Shown here in pieces: positions 22,986 through 32,039 of a stretch of DNA of 64,000 bases. This DNA comes from an uncultured Bacilli bacterium (GTDB lineage: Bacteria; Bacillota_I; Bacilli_A; RF39; UBA660). The notes beneath the pieces are model-generated. The model was given only the letters and a program-made list of their open reading frames with translations. It did no database searches and was not told where the DNA came from. Where the stretch lies: assembly GCA_934162195.1 (NCBI GenBank), contig CAKPHO010000003.1, positions 1-64,000 of the forward strand, given 5' to 3'. The translations under genes and the position numbers were made by a program. The stretch's first letter is position 1; every line of letters starts with the position of its first letter.

Positions 22986-24797
22986 TTATACTTCTTCAAA
23001 TTGTGAGTTATATAATTTAGCATAGAAGCCATCTTTTTTTAATAATTGTTTATGCGTTCCTTGTTCTACAATATCACCATCATTCATAACTAGTATTAAA
23101 TCAGCATTTTTAATTGTAGATAAACGGTGCGCAATTATAAAGCAAGTTCTACCTTCCATAAGTTTATCCATAGCTTCTTGAATAAGTATTTCTGTACGTG
23201 TATCAACACTACTTGTAGCTTCATCGAGAATTAGAATTTTTGGATCAGCTAATATAACACGTGCAATAGTAAGAAGTTGTTTTTGTCCTCCTGATATATT
23301 ATCTGCTTCTTCGTTTAATACCATATTGTAGTTATCAGGAAGGGTTTTAATAAAGTGATCAACACTAGCAGCTTTACAAGCTTCTTTTACTTCGTTATCA
23401 GTAGCATTTAATTTACCATAACGTACGTTATCAGCAATAGTCCCATTAAATAACCATGTATCTTGTAAAACCATTCCAAATAAGCTTCTAACATTACTAC
23501 GATTATAATCTTTAATGTCTTTTCCATCAATCAATATAGAACCTTTATTTAATTCATAAAATCTCATAAGAAGTTTTACTATAGTTGTTTTTCCAGCACC
23601 GGTAGGACCAACAATAGCTATTTTTTGTCCAGCTTTTACTTTGGCATTAAAATCATTAATAATAATTTTATTTTTATTGTATCCAAAATTAACATTCTTA
23701 AATTCGATATTAGTTTTAATTTTATTAATATCTAAATGTTTTCCTTCACTTACTTCTTCTTCTAAATCTAAGAAGTTAAATACTCTCTCTGCGGACGCTA
23801 CGGCAGACTGAACATTATTCATAACTTGAGCAAGTTGAGCAAGTTGGTTAGTAAATGTTCTTACATATTGTGTAAATGATAAGATATCTCCTACTTTAAT
23901 ACGATCTTTAATAACCATATATCCACCAAGAATACTTATAACCACATAACCAATATTACCAATAAAACTCATTATTGGATGCATAGTAGTAGATAAGAAT
24001 TGACTCTTCCAAGCACTGTGATATAAAGTCTCATTTAGTTCATTAAAAGTTTCGATAGCTTTTTCTTCGCCGTTAAATGAAGATACAATATCATGGCCAC
24101 CATAGATTTCTTCAACATGACCATTGATATGTCCTAAATAATCTTGTTGTAGGGTAAAATACTTTTGACTTTTCTTAACTACACCATTTACCATAACCAT
24201 ACATATTGGAATGATTAATAAAGTAGCAATTGTCATTGGAATATTAATTGATATCATCATAATAAGAACACCAACAATTGTAGCTATACCAGATATAATT
24301 GTAGTTATTGATTGGTTAATACTTTGTGATAATGTATCAATATCATTTGTTATAATAGAAAGAATTTCTCCATGCGTTTTACTATCAAAATATTTCATTG
24401 GTAATTTATTGATTTTTTTACTAAGATCATTTCTTAATTTATATGAGATATCATTTGATACTTTACTCATTATTAATCCTTGTAAACAAGAGAAAATAGA
24501 ACTAACCACATATATAATTACTAATATTAAAGTAATTTTACCAATATAATTAAAATTGATTGAACCTGTGTTAGTTATTTTTTTCATTAATCCTGAAAAT
24601 ATTTCAGTTGTAATATTGCCAAGAATTTTTGGACCTATTATAGTAAATATTGTTGAGCCAATAGCAAATAATATAACAAAAATAATTGAGAGTTTATATT
24701 GTTTTAAATAAGAAAGAATTTTATCTAAAGTACCTTTGAAGTTTTCAGCACGTTCTACTGTTGCTCCAGGTCCTTTTGGTCCACCAAACTTAGGCAT
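22986..24797 (-). CDS. ABC exporter half-transporter (catalytic-site partner)
   Basis: 603 aa. Six TMs (residues ~35-330) are fused to an ATPase with Walker A GPTGAGKTT, signature ISGGQKQLL and Walker B LILDEATSSVD, including the consensus catalytic Glu. It overlaps the upstream gene (24790) by 8 bp. The upstream partner has a degenerate site, so the pair should form a heterodimeric multidrug or peptide exporter of the BmrCD/LmrCD type. A TetR gene heads the operon. Confidence 0.93.
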   Translation of the reverse strand: MPKFGGPKGPGATVERAENFKGTLDKILSYLKQYKLSIIFVILFAIGSTIFTIIGPKILGNITTEIFSGLMKKITNTGSINFNYIGKITLILVIIYVVSSIFSCLQGLIMSKVSNDISYKLRNDLSKKINKLPMKYFDSKTHGEILSIITNDIDTLSQSINQSITTIISGIATIVGVLIMMISINIPMTIATLLIIPICMVMVNGVVKKSQKYFTLQQDYLGHINGHVEEIYGGHDIVSSFNGEEKAIETFNELNETLYHSAWKSQFLSTTMHPIMSFIGNIGYVVISILGGYMVIKDRIKVGDILSFTQYVRTFTNQLAQLAQVMNNVQSAVASAERVFNFLDLEEEVSEGKHLDINKIKTNIEFKNVNFGYNKNKIIINDFNAKVKAGQKIAIVGPTGAGKTTIVKLLMRFYELNKGSILIDGKDIKDYNRSNVRSLFGMVLQDTWLFNGTIADNVRYGKLNATDNEVKEACKAASVDHFIKTLPDNYNMVLNEEADNISGGQKQLLTIARVILADPKILILDEATSSVDTRTEILIQEAMDKLMEGRTCFIIAHRLSTIKNADLILVMNDGDIVEQGTHKQLLKKDGFYAKLYNSQFEEV

Positions 24798-26955
24798 TTT
24801 CTAACTCCTCCTTACTTAATTGCGATAGAGCAATCTCTTTATAAATCTTACATTTTTTCATTAGTTCTTTATGTGTTCCTATTCCTACAATATTACCTTC
24901 ATTTAACACAATTATCTTATCTGCGTTCATAATAGTAGAAATGCGTTGAGCAACGATAAGAACAGTTTTATTTTTTACTATTTTTGAAAGTTCTTGCCTC
25001 AATTTAGCATCTGTTTTAAAATCAAGTGCTGAGAAAGAATCATCAAAAACATATATATTAGGATTTTTAGCTATAGCACGAGCTATTGATAGTCTTTGCT
25101 TTTGGCCACCACTTACATTAGTACCATCCTGTGCTATTTTATAGTTAACTCCACCTTTTAAATTTTTAATAAAATCAGCTTGGGCAACTGCTAAAGCGTT
25201 GATAATATCAATATCTTTAACTTTTTTATTACCATATCTAATATTTTCTTTAATACTTCCAGTAAAAAGAATCCCTTTTTGGGGAACAAAACCAATTTTA
25301 TCTCTTAATTCGTGAAGTGATAAATCTCTAATATCAACTCCATCGATAGTAATACTACCACCTGTAACATCATAAAATCTTGGAAGTAAATTTACAACGG
25401 TTGACTTCCCACTACCTGTTGAACCAATAAATGCTGTTGTTTCTCCAGGATTAGCTGTAAAATCAATATCTGTAATAACATCATAATCAGCATCAGGATA
25501 TCTAAATGAAACGTTATTAAATTTAACAACACCTTTTATATGATCTCCTAATACTACTGGATTTTCTTTTTCTTTAACAATATTATCAGTTTCTATTACT
25601 TCTATAATTCTTTTTGCACTAACGTTAGCACGAGGTAACATAATAGACATCATAGATATCATTAAGAATGCCATTATTATTTGCATTGTATATTGGATAT
25701 AAGCCATAATATCTCCTACTTGCATAGAACCATTATCAACGCCGTATGCGCCTTTATATACAATAAATACACATACTAAATTCATAATAACCATCATAAT
25801 TGGCATCATAAAGCTCATTGCTCTATTAATAAATAAACTTACACTAGTTAAATCTTTATTAGCCTTATCAAATCTTTCTTCTTCATGTTTTTCGTTAGAA
25901 AATGCTCTAATAACAGGAAGACCAGAAAGAATTTCACGTGATACTAAATTTAATTTATCAATCATTTTTTGAATAACATTAAATTTAGGCATTGCAATAG
26001 CAAATAAAGTAATCATTACTACTAAAATAGTGATAAGTGCTACAGCTATTATATAAGTCATAGATGAATTTGTATTCATTGCTTTTATAACTCCACCAAT
26101 ACCAATTATAGGAGCATAGAATACAACACGAAGTAAGAACACTATTACCCCTTGTACTTGTTGTATATCATTAGTAGTTCTTGTAATTAATGATGATTGA
26201 CCAAAACCTTTCATTTCATTTTTGGAAAAATATACAGTTTTAGTAAATACCTTTTCACGTAATGTTTTAGCTAGCTTAGCAGCCATTTTTGAGCCAATTA
26301 AAACAATAAGAATTCCATCTAACATAATAGCAAGAGCAATTAATACCATCATAGCCCCTGTTTTAAACAAATAATTCATTTGAATCTTATTAACATCAAC
26401 ATTAATTCTTGTGTATTCACTTTTTACATAGCTAATTGCTGTTTGATTTAAAATAGTATCAGGAACGTCTTTTATTTTTTCATCTATTCCCTTTAACATC
26501 TCTTCTTTTTGGTCGTTAGGCATCACAGTAAGCGCACTATATAAATCCATACCTTCTGGTATATTAAAACTAATACTTGTTTCACTTTTATCACTTTGAT
26601 TTAAAAATGAAATAATAGTCATAGGTTTTCTATAAATATCATTTATTTTAACAGTATCTACACCTTTTTTTAGTTTATAAATCTTTTCACCATTTATATC
26701 ATCAGATTCTGTATAAGAATCTATAATATAATTTTTATCGTCATCATTCATAAATAATAATAAATTATTTAGAGAACTTTTACCTATTTCTGTAATAGCC
26801 GCATCTTCAATACCAGCTTGTTGAACACCTATATTAACAATCTTTGATGTATAATCTGGCAGTGTTAAATCTAAGTATGCTTGAACAAACAAAAGTAGAA
26901 TGATTGCTAAAACAGAAACTATTGAACTTTTTAAATACTTAAAAATTTTAATCAT
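24790..26955 (-). CDS. ABC exporter half-transporter (degenerate-site partner)
   Basis: 721 aa from ATG 26955, after AAGGAGG. Between TM1 and TM2 lies an unusually large extracytoplasmic insert (about residues 45-190, with DDDKNYIIDSYTE and NIPEGMDLYSA). Five further TMs and the ATPase follow: Walker A GSTGSGKST, signature VSGGQKQRL and Walker B IYVFDDSFSALD. The catalytic Glu after Walker B is Asp here. This is the asymmetric site normal for heterodimeric exporters with the 603-aa subunit. The start overlaps the end of the TetR gene by 8 bp. Confidence 0.92.
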   Translation of the reverse strand: MIKIFKYLKSSIVSVLAIILLLFVQAYLDLTLPDYTSKIVNIGVQQAGIEDAAITEIGKSSLNNLLLFMNDDDKNYIIDSYTESDDINGEKIYKLKKGVDTVKINDIYRKPMTIISFLNQSDKSETSISFNIPEGMDLYSALTVMPNDQKEEMLKGIDEKIKDVPDTILNQTAISYVKSEYTRINVDVNKIQMNYLFKTGAMMVLIALAIMLDGILIVLIGSKMAAKLAKTLREKVFTKTVYFSKNEMKGFGQSSLITRTTNDIQQVQGVIVFLLRVVFYAPIIGIGGVIKAMNTNSSMTYIIAVALITILVVMITLFAIAMPKFNVIQKMIDKLNLVSREILSGLPVIRAFSNEKHEEERFDKANKDLTSVSLFINRAMSFMMPIMMVIMNLVCVFIVYKGAYGVDNGSMQVGDIMAYIQYTMQIIMAFLMISMMSIMLPRANVSAKRIIEVIETDNIVKEKENPVVLGDHIKGVVKFNNVSFRYPDADYDVITDIDFTANPGETTAFIGSTGSGKSTVVNLLPRFYDVTGGSITIDGVDIRDLSLHELRDKIGFVPQKGILFTGSIKENIRYGNKKVKDIDIINALAVAQADFIKNLKGGVNYKIAQDGTNVSGGQKQRLSIARAIAKNPNIYVFDDSFSALDFKTDAKLRQELSKIVKNKTVLIVAQRISTIMNADKIIVLNEGNIVGIGTHKELMKKCKIYKEIALSQLSKEELENA

Positions 26956-27541
26956 TATTTTCCTCCTTATAAATTCCATAACATATAACATGGATAGTCT
27001 TTAAATAAATATCCTTACTCTCATCTTTAAAATTTTCATCCATAGAGATGATAATAAATCTAAATAAATTGTTAAGCAAAAGATTAAAAGCAATACTAAC
27101 ATCTTCTTTATACTTAGAATAATCAATTTTATTTTTAACTGTATCCATAAAATACATTTCAGGGGGCTTTAAATTTATTTTATAATTATTTATAAAAACA
27201 AACACATTGTCAAAAAATTGTTTGTTTTTCAATTTTTTGACATAACACTCTAACTTATCATATATATCAATAAAAGAGTGTTCCAAATCACCTTTATTCT
27301 TATCTAAACAATCATTTATTATTTTAAGTAATTTTTTATAGTGTTCTTCTAATAAATACTTCATCAAATCTTCTTTATCAGTAAAATACATATAAAAACT
27401 ACCCCTAGCTATATTAGCATGCATAATAATCTGATTAATAGATACTTTCTCATATTCAACTCTAGAAAATTCGTTTAGAGCTGCTTCTATTAACTTTTCT
27501 CTTTTTTCTTTATCTAGATTATAAAATGTCTTACTAGGCAT
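26948..27541 (-). CDS. TetR-family repressor
   Basis: 197 aa. The N-terminal TetR HTH is LIEAALNEFSRVEYEKVSINQIIMHANIARGSFYMYF at about residues 16-53. The C-terminal ligand domain is unrecognised and Lys/Asp/Phe-rich. It is the first gene of the TetR-ABC-ABC operon and its stop overlaps the next start, so it probably autoregulates the exporter. The palindrome ATGACA-ATC-TGTCAT covers its own -35. The ligand is unknown, possibly a drug or peptide exported by the pump. Confidence 0.9.
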   Translation of the reverse strand: MPSKTFYNLDKEKREKLIEAALNEFSRVEYEKVSINQIIMHANIARGSFYMYFTDKEDLMKYLLEEHYKKLLKIINDCLDKNKGDLEHSFIDIYDKLECYVKKLKNKQFFDNVFVFINNYKINLKPPEMYFMDTVKNKIDYSKYKEDVSIAFNLLLNNLFRFIIISMDENFKDESKDIYLKTIHVICYGIYKEENND

Positions 27542-27555
27542 CTAACCACCTCTAT

Positions 27556-27584
27556 ATTATATGTTAAACATGACAGATTGTCAT
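27556..27584 (-). promoter_or_regulatory. tetR-exporter promoter with palindromic operator
   Basis: Minus strand: ATGACA (27584-27579), 17 bp, TATAAT (27561-27556). A perfect ATGACA/TGTCAT palindrome with a 3-bp centre (27570-27584) includes the -35. GGTGG lies before the ATG. Repression by the TetR product is inferred. Confidence 0.6.
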
Positions 27585-27634
27585 ACCATTTAATTATATT
27601 CTTCTCTTTTATATTAGTCAATAGTTTTATAAAG

Positions 27635-27660
27635 AAAAAAAGTTGATATTTCTATCAACA
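27635..27660 (-). terminator. Terminator after pilin B
   Basis: On the minus strand GTTGATA pairs with TATCAAC, followed by seven T. It has the same stem as the terminator after pilin A. Confidence 0.85.
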
Positions 27661-27670
27661 ATTTTATAAG

Positions 27671-28642
27671 TTAATTTAGCTTAGATTTTAAGATAGTTAT
27701 AACTGGGCGAACGCCATTATTGCGATCATTATCTACAAGATAAGTAGTCAATGCACCCTCACTACTAACATCCCAAGCAGCAGTTAAAACAGAATTATGA
27801 GGAGTTGATGTCCAATAGCCATATACATCTGATACTGAATTTTGTGTACTATTTAAATAATCAAACAACCAAGTTGGAAATTTAGATGTTTTATTTCCGG
27901 CAACTTTATATATTTGATCATATGACGGAAGACTTACTTCTACATTTGTTCCGAACACATCTTGGATATTTCTCAGTGGAGTTTCTTCTTCTTTTGATGT
28001 TATATTCTTACATGTATTTTTGCTTCCAAAATCTACACACCATGCTAATGTTTTTGGTACAGTATCATCTGTAAAATTTCTATCCATTATTAAATTTACA
28101 GTATCTCCAGAAGTTTCTAATACATAGAAAGTTCTATCAAAGTCTAAATGACATGTGTATTTAGCACCTACTGTTTGACTTGTTCCTTCTTGTAAATCAC
28201 ATACTAATGTTGGTGTATCTGGAGTGATATTTCCTTTTTCTGTTGCTTCATATTTCTTTGTTGTTGGGTTGTACGCAACTTCATAAGAACCTATTGTCAT
28301 CTTTGAATCTGTTGTTACTTGACCATTGCTTATTTTTATAGTTCCTCCTGTTGGTTTATTTCCATTCATTTCTATTACTAGAGGTTTTGTTAAGCCATTT
28401 CCTTCTAGATTTCCTTTGTCGTTTATTGTATATGTTCCTTCTAAGATATCTCCTTCTAATCGCTTGGTTGCTACTGCTACTTCTACTTGTTTAACATAGC
28501 TATCTGCACTTCTCTCTGCTGCTCCTTTCTTTGATTTTTTTATTGTGTTCATTACTATTGGTGTTGCTATTAATGCGATTATTGCTAGTACTACTATTAC
28601 CGCTAGTAATTCTATTAAAGTAAAACCTTTTTTATTTTTCAT
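27671..28642 (-). CDS. Prepilin-like protein with lectin-fold-type tail (pilin copy B)
   Basis: 323 aa from ATG 28642 (AGGAGG just upstream). The class-III prepilin start MKNKKGFTLIELL is cleaved after Gly6. The N-terminal half matches copy A. The middle (YTCHLDFDRTFYVLETSGDTVNLIMDRN) matches copy C. The end has the fixed positions YGYWTSTP, AAWDV and NGVRPVITILKSKLN around variable residues, like a C-type-lectin or FGE-type fold. Unlike C, E and F, its tail uses AT-rich codons except for the constant GGCGTTCGCC end. It is monocistronic, with its own leader and terminator, between the TetR operon and proS. Confidence 0.85.
   Translation of the reverse strand: MKNKKGFTLIELLAVIVVLAIIALIATPIVMNTIKKSKKGAAERSADSYVKQVEVAVATKRLEGDILEGTYTINDKGNLEGNGLTKPLVIEMNGNKPTGGTIKISNGQVTTDSKMTIGSYEVAYNPTTKKYEATEKGNITPDTPTLVCDLQEGTSQTVGAKYTCHLDFDRTFYVLETSGDTVNLIMDRNFTDDTVPKTLAWCVDFGSKNTCKNITSKEEETPLRNIQDVFGTNVEVSLPSYDQIYKVAGNKTSKFPTWLFDYLNSTQNSVSDVYGYWTSTPHNSVLTAAWDVSSEGALTTYLVDNDRNNGVRPVITILKSKLN
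27694..27815 (-). repeat. Lectin-type variable tail of pilin B (AT-rich version)
   Basis: It aligns with the variable tails of C, E and F at TGG, GCTTGG and the terminal GGCGTTCGCCCAGTTATA block (GGCGAACGCC on the plus strand at 27706-27715). The variable codons are mostly AT-rich, which suggests an undiversified or long-inactive copy. Confidence 0.5.
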
Positions 28643-28880
28643 AATCTTCCTCCTTCTTTCATTTAGATTTACTTTATTTTGTAAAGGTACAACAAAAAAA
28701 TACAAAGAAATCTAGATTATCAAAAAATCTAGAAACTTTGTGTTCTCTTTTTTTTAATTTTACAGTATGGTTAAACAATACCAAGGTTGGTATTTTTACT
28801 AATTTTTTAGATAACACTTTAATCATACTACCACTGTCCTTTACTGTATTAATTATACAAAATTATTTTTTATAATGCAA
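28643..28880 (-). promoter_or_regulatory. Promoter and structured leader of pilin B with internal terminator
   Basis: Minus strand: TTGCAT (28880), 17 bp, TATAAT (28857-28852), start near 28845. The ~200-nt leader contains hairpin ATACCA/TGGTAT, a short ORF (MIKVLSKKLVKIP...) and a strong hairpin, CACAAAG...CTAGAT with its complement, followed by T (28690-28742). After that come TACCTTTAC, complementary to the leader's first GTAAAGG, then AGGAGG and the ATG. Shared with C and F. Confidence 0.65.
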
Positions 28881-28892
28881 TATTTTTGCAAA

Positions 28893-28916
28893 GAAAAAAG
28901 TATAATTTCTTATACC
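28893..28916 (-). terminator. Terminator after proS
   Basis: On the minus strand GTATAA pairs with TTATAC around GAAA, followed by T. Confidence 0.75.
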
Positions 28917-28924
28917 TTTCTAAA

Positions 28925-30349
28925 TTAATATTGTATACCCCAAACTACTAAATGTTTAGCTTCTTTACCACAAACAATACACTTACCATCTATTAATTTG
29001 TGATCTTCTAAGATACAACGTGATTTAGTACCTTTTATTTCTTTCATTTTTAATTCACATTCTTCGCTACCACACCAATCTGCTTTTACAAATCCTGGAT
29101 GATTTGTCATAATATCTTCTACTTCTGTTAACGTGTGTGCTTCATAAGTTTGATTATTACGTCTTTCTAAAGCTCTATTATATAAATTATCTTGAATATC
29201 ACTAAGTAAACTATTAACTACAGTTACAATATCTGTATCTTTATTAACAGTTGTTTTTGCTTTAGTATCACGACGTGCTAAAGTGATGTTATTATTTTCT
29301 AAGTCACGAGTACCTATTTCAATACGAACTGGAATACCGTTTACTTCAGCTTCAGCAAATTTAAATCCTGGAGATTTTTCAGTTTCATCAATCATAACTC
29401 TAATATTATTTTCTTCTAATTGATTATACAAACTATGGCTTAATTCTAATACTTTAGGATCATTACCAATTGGTATTATTGCTACTTGAGTTGGAGCTAT
29501 ATTTGGTGGAAGAACTAATCCATCATCATCACTATGAACCATAATTAAAGCTCCTATCATACGAGAAGATACTCCCCATGATGTTTGATATACGTATTCT
29601 AAATCATTATTTTTATTTAAAAATTTAATATCATATGCTTTTGAAAATCTTTGACCAAAGTAGTGACTTGTACCAGACTGTAATGATACACCATTATACA
29701 TTAAAGCTTCTATTGTTAAAGTATAGTCAGCACCCGCAAATTTTTCACGTTCTGTTTTTTTACCAGTGATAGCAGGAATTGCTAAATATTTTTCAAAGAA
29801 TGTTTTGTATATACCTAACATATCTTTTGTTTCTTTTTCAGCTTCCTCTTTAGTAGCATGAATAGTATGTCCTTCTTGCCACCAGAATTCACGACTTCTT
29901 AAGAATGGTCTAGTTTCTTTTTCCCAACGCATAACACTACACCATTGATTATATTTCATAGGTAAATCACGGTAAGATTTAACTTTAGTTGAGTAATAGT
30001 CACTAAATAATGTTTCACTAGTAGGTCTAATACACATTCTTTCTTCTAGTTCTTTTTGCCCACCAATTGTTACCCAAGCTACTTCAGGAGCAAAACCATT
30101 AATTAGTTCTCCTTCTTTTTTCATTAAATTTTCTGGTATCAACATTGGCATAGCTACATTTTTATGTCCTGTTTTTTTAAACATTTTATCCATTTCTTTT
30201 TGTATCATTTCCCATATAGCATAACCATTAGGTTCTAAAATAATACATCCCTTAACATTTGAATAACTTGCTAAATGAGCCGCATTAACAACATCTGTAT
30301 ACCATTTAGCAAAATCAATATCTCTACTTGTAATTGCTTTGTTTGCCAT
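28925..30349 (-). CDS. proS: Prolyl-tRNA synthetase (archaeal/eukaryotic type)
   Basis: 474 aa class II synthetase charging tRNA-Pro. Motif 2 lies in CIRPTSETLF and VMRWEKETRPFLRSREFWWQEGH; motif 3 in GALIMVHSDDDGLVLPP. The anticodon domain and a C-terminal Cys-bearing zinc-like extension (CGSEECELKM, CILEDHKLIDGKCIVCGKEA) end in VVWGIQY. The short type without the editing insertion is the archaeal/eukaryotic form found in some Firmicutes and Mollicutes. GGAGTGATTTT precedes ATG 30349. Confidence 0.95.
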   Translation of the reverse strand: MANKAITSRDIDFAKWYTDVVNAAHLASYSNVKGCIILEPNGYAIWEMIQKEMDKMFKKTGHKNVAMPMLIPENLMKKEGELINGFAPEVAWVTIGGQKELEERMCIRPTSETLFSDYYSTKVKSYRDLPMKYNQWCSVMRWEKETRPFLRSREFWWQEGHTIHATKEEAEKETKDMLGIYKTFFEKYLAIPAITGKKTEREKFAGADYTLTIEALMYNGVSLQSGTSHYFGQRFSKAYDIKFLNKNNDLEYVYQTSWGVSSRMIGALIMVHSDDDGLVLPPNIAPTQVAIIPIGNDPKVLELSHSLYNQLEENNIRVMIDETEKSPGFKFAEAEVNGIPVRIEIGTRDLENNNITLARRDTKAKTTVNKDTDIVTVVNSLLSDIQDNLYNRALERRNNQTYEAHTLTEVEDIMTNHPGFVKADWCGSEECELKMKEIKGTKSRCILEDHKLIDGKCIVCGKEAKHLVVWGIQY

Positions 30350-30383
30350 AAAATCACTCCTTTTCTAATTATATCAAAAAAAT

Positions 30384-30418
30384 AAAAGAAAAGAAATCAA
30401 TTATTGATGATTTCTTTT
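30384..30418. terminator. Terminator after the BRO-N gene
   Basis: AAAAGAAATCA pairs with TGATTTCTTTT, with A/T runs on both sides. It lies between the BRO-N stop and the proS start. Confidence 0.75.
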
Positions 30419-30439
30419 ACTTTGTTAATACATCTTAAC

Positions 30440-31306
30440 TTATATTTTAGAGTTATTGCTTAATAATTTTTTTGTTTCGTCTATATATTGATAATTTAAA
30501 TTGTTTTCATCTGTAATAGCTGATTTATTAGTTGCATTTTCATAAGACCTTCTTGCATCATGTGCAACTTGTCCACCTTTACGAGCAACTTTCATATTTT
30601 CTCTAAGTCCTTGAGGTTTTTCTGATTTTGCTATATCACGAGTTGCTATCTCTCCTAAATCTGTAAGTAATACTTCTATATCAGTCATATTATCTCTTAA
30701 CGATTCTTTTTTAAGACCTTTATATGCTTTATATTCATTTGCTTTCATTCCAGACCAGCTTTTATATATTTCGTTAGTAAGCAATGCATACTCTATATTT
30801 TTTTCAATACCGCCATCTTTCCATACATCTGTTAATTTATTTCTGCCTAATATTCCTTTTAACCTAACCTCAATCCATTTATCAGAATATCCTCTTTTAC
30901 GATAATATTCAATTGCTCGTTTTATGGCAATTTCAGGATCAAATACTTCATCAATTCTTTCACTTCCAAGATTGGCAAGCCACATTTTAAACGGCTCAGC
31001 TTTAGGACTAGGCACTGATTCGATAAGTCTGAAAATGTTTTTTGTATCTAGCATATCAGTATTTCTTAATTTTCCATCTTTTGCTTTTAATTTGAAGGTG
31101 TCACAATTTGTGACGGTTTCATTTCCCTCTTTAAGCATTCTTGATTTAAGAGTTCTCCAATAATGTGATGGATCATTACTTTCAGTTAATACACTTATTA
31201 CATCAACTACACTAAAGTAGTATTCTTCTTTTGTACTATCCCAAAAGCTTCTTATTTCTTTACCATCAAATAGATTTGTAATAGTTTCTAATTTATTTTC
31301 CTTCAT
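30440..31306 (-). CDS. BRO-N domain protein (phage antirepressor-like)
   Basis: 288 aa. The N-terminal ~120 residues (RSFWDSTKEEYYFSVVDVISVLTES, HYWRTLKSRM, DTKNIFRLIESVPSPKAEPFKMWLANLG) form a Bro-N domain, found in phage antirepressors and DinD-like proteins. The C-terminal half (KWIEVRLKGILGRNKLTDVWKDGGI, ARKGGQVAHDARR) is the partner region seen in chromosomal Bro-N proteins. No other phage gene is nearby, so it is a solitary domesticated or remnant gene. Its promoter carries a perfect palindrome. A role in SOS or prophage control is inferred only. Confidence 0.85.
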   Translation of the reverse strand: MKENKLETITNLFDGKEIRSFWDSTKEEYYFSVVDVISVLTESNDPSHYWRTLKSRMLKEGNETVTNCDTFKLKAKDGKLRNTDMLDTKNIFRLIESVPSPKAEPFKMWLANLGSERIDEVFDPEIAIKRAIEYYRKRGYSDKWIEVRLKGILGRNKLTDVWKDGGIEKNIEYALLTNEIYKSWSGMKANEYKAYKGLKKESLRDNMTDIEVLLTDLGEIATRDIAKSEKPQGLRENMKVARKGGQVAHDARRSYENATNKSAITDENNLNYQYIDETKKLLSNNSKI

Positions 31307-31386
31307 TCTTTCACCACCTTTAATTTTGAATTGTTTACTTAATCACTAATATTATTGTAAGTACATGTATATTTATAAACAACAAG

Positions 31387-31416
31387 ATTGTATCAAAACA
31401 AACATATGTTTGTCAA
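31387..31416 (-). promoter_or_regulatory. BRO-N gene promoter with 16-bp palindrome
   Basis: Minus strand: TTGACA (31416-31411), 18 bp, TACAAT (31392-31387). The perfect palindrome ACAAACATATGTTTGT (31398-31413) covers half the -35 and most of the spacer. It is a likely operator. The leader is about 75 nt, and nothing else is seen from 31417 to 31529. Confidence 0.6.
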
Positions 31417-31529
31417 TGTACTTTTGCTTTTTTATAATTTTTATATAAAAAATAAAAAGGTCATAGAAATTTATAGAACTCACTTATATTATTCTATAAA
31501 ACTTTCTCATTTCCTTTTTATTTTAAAAT

Positions 31530-32027
31530 TTAATTTAATACTAATTTTTTATTGTCACTTTTTATTAATTCATCAATACTAATATTATAATATAAAATTA
31601 TCTCAATTAATAAGCAAGGATATTCGTTTATTAAATTATGTAACTGTTGAAATATTAATTGCACATCTGATTTTAATGGTTGGTATGTTATTTTTATTTG
31701 ATTATATGACTTAGATGGTGTATTATTTAATATCTTCTTTTCTTCTACCAAATTATTATCAAAGTATAATTTACTTAATTCTTCATAACGATATATAATC
31801 ATTTTTTCTAATTTACTTTTATCTAAATCATTCAAATTCACTTCATAATTACTTAATAATTTGCCATTTTTATCTTGATAAAAGCTTAACTTATTAATTA
31901 CTTCACCATTTTCTTTAGAAATAGTAAGATGTTTTATTACGTCTTCAAGCAAATTATTATCTTGTAAATAGTTAAGTAAAATATCAATTGCTTTACTTTG
32001 CCTTATTTTTTCTTCTAACTCATTCAT
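31530..32027 (-). CDS. Uncharacterised protein downstream of mutL
   Basis: 165 aa, family not recognised. It has an acidic N-terminal helix (MNELEEKIRQSKAIDILLNYLQD), a central strand-like region (NKLSFYQDKNGKLLSNYEV), then helices rich in Leu/Ile (LIFQQLHNLINEYPCLLIEIILYY). No signal peptide, TM or metal motif is seen. It starts 12 bp after the mutL stop with GGGAGG upstream, so it is probably co-transcribed with mutL. Confidence 0.6.
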   Translation of the reverse strand: MNELEEKIRQSKAIDILLNYLQDNNLLEDVIKHLTISKENGEVINKLSFYQDKNGKLLSNYEVNLNDLDKSKLEKMIIYRYEELSKLYFDNNLVEEKKILNNTPSKSYNQIKITYQPLKSDVQLIFQQLHNLINEYPCLLIEIILYYNISIDELIKSDNKKLVLN

Positions 32028-32039
32028 AATTTATCCTCC

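Noticed and set aside
30440..31306. Prophage around the BRO-N gene
   Set aside because: Neighbours are proS and mutL; no structural, lysis or integrase genes are seen.
31388..31582. 64-aa plus-strand ORF upstream of the BRO-N gene
   Set aside because: It overlaps the BRO-N operator and the end of another gene, and lacks a ribosome site.
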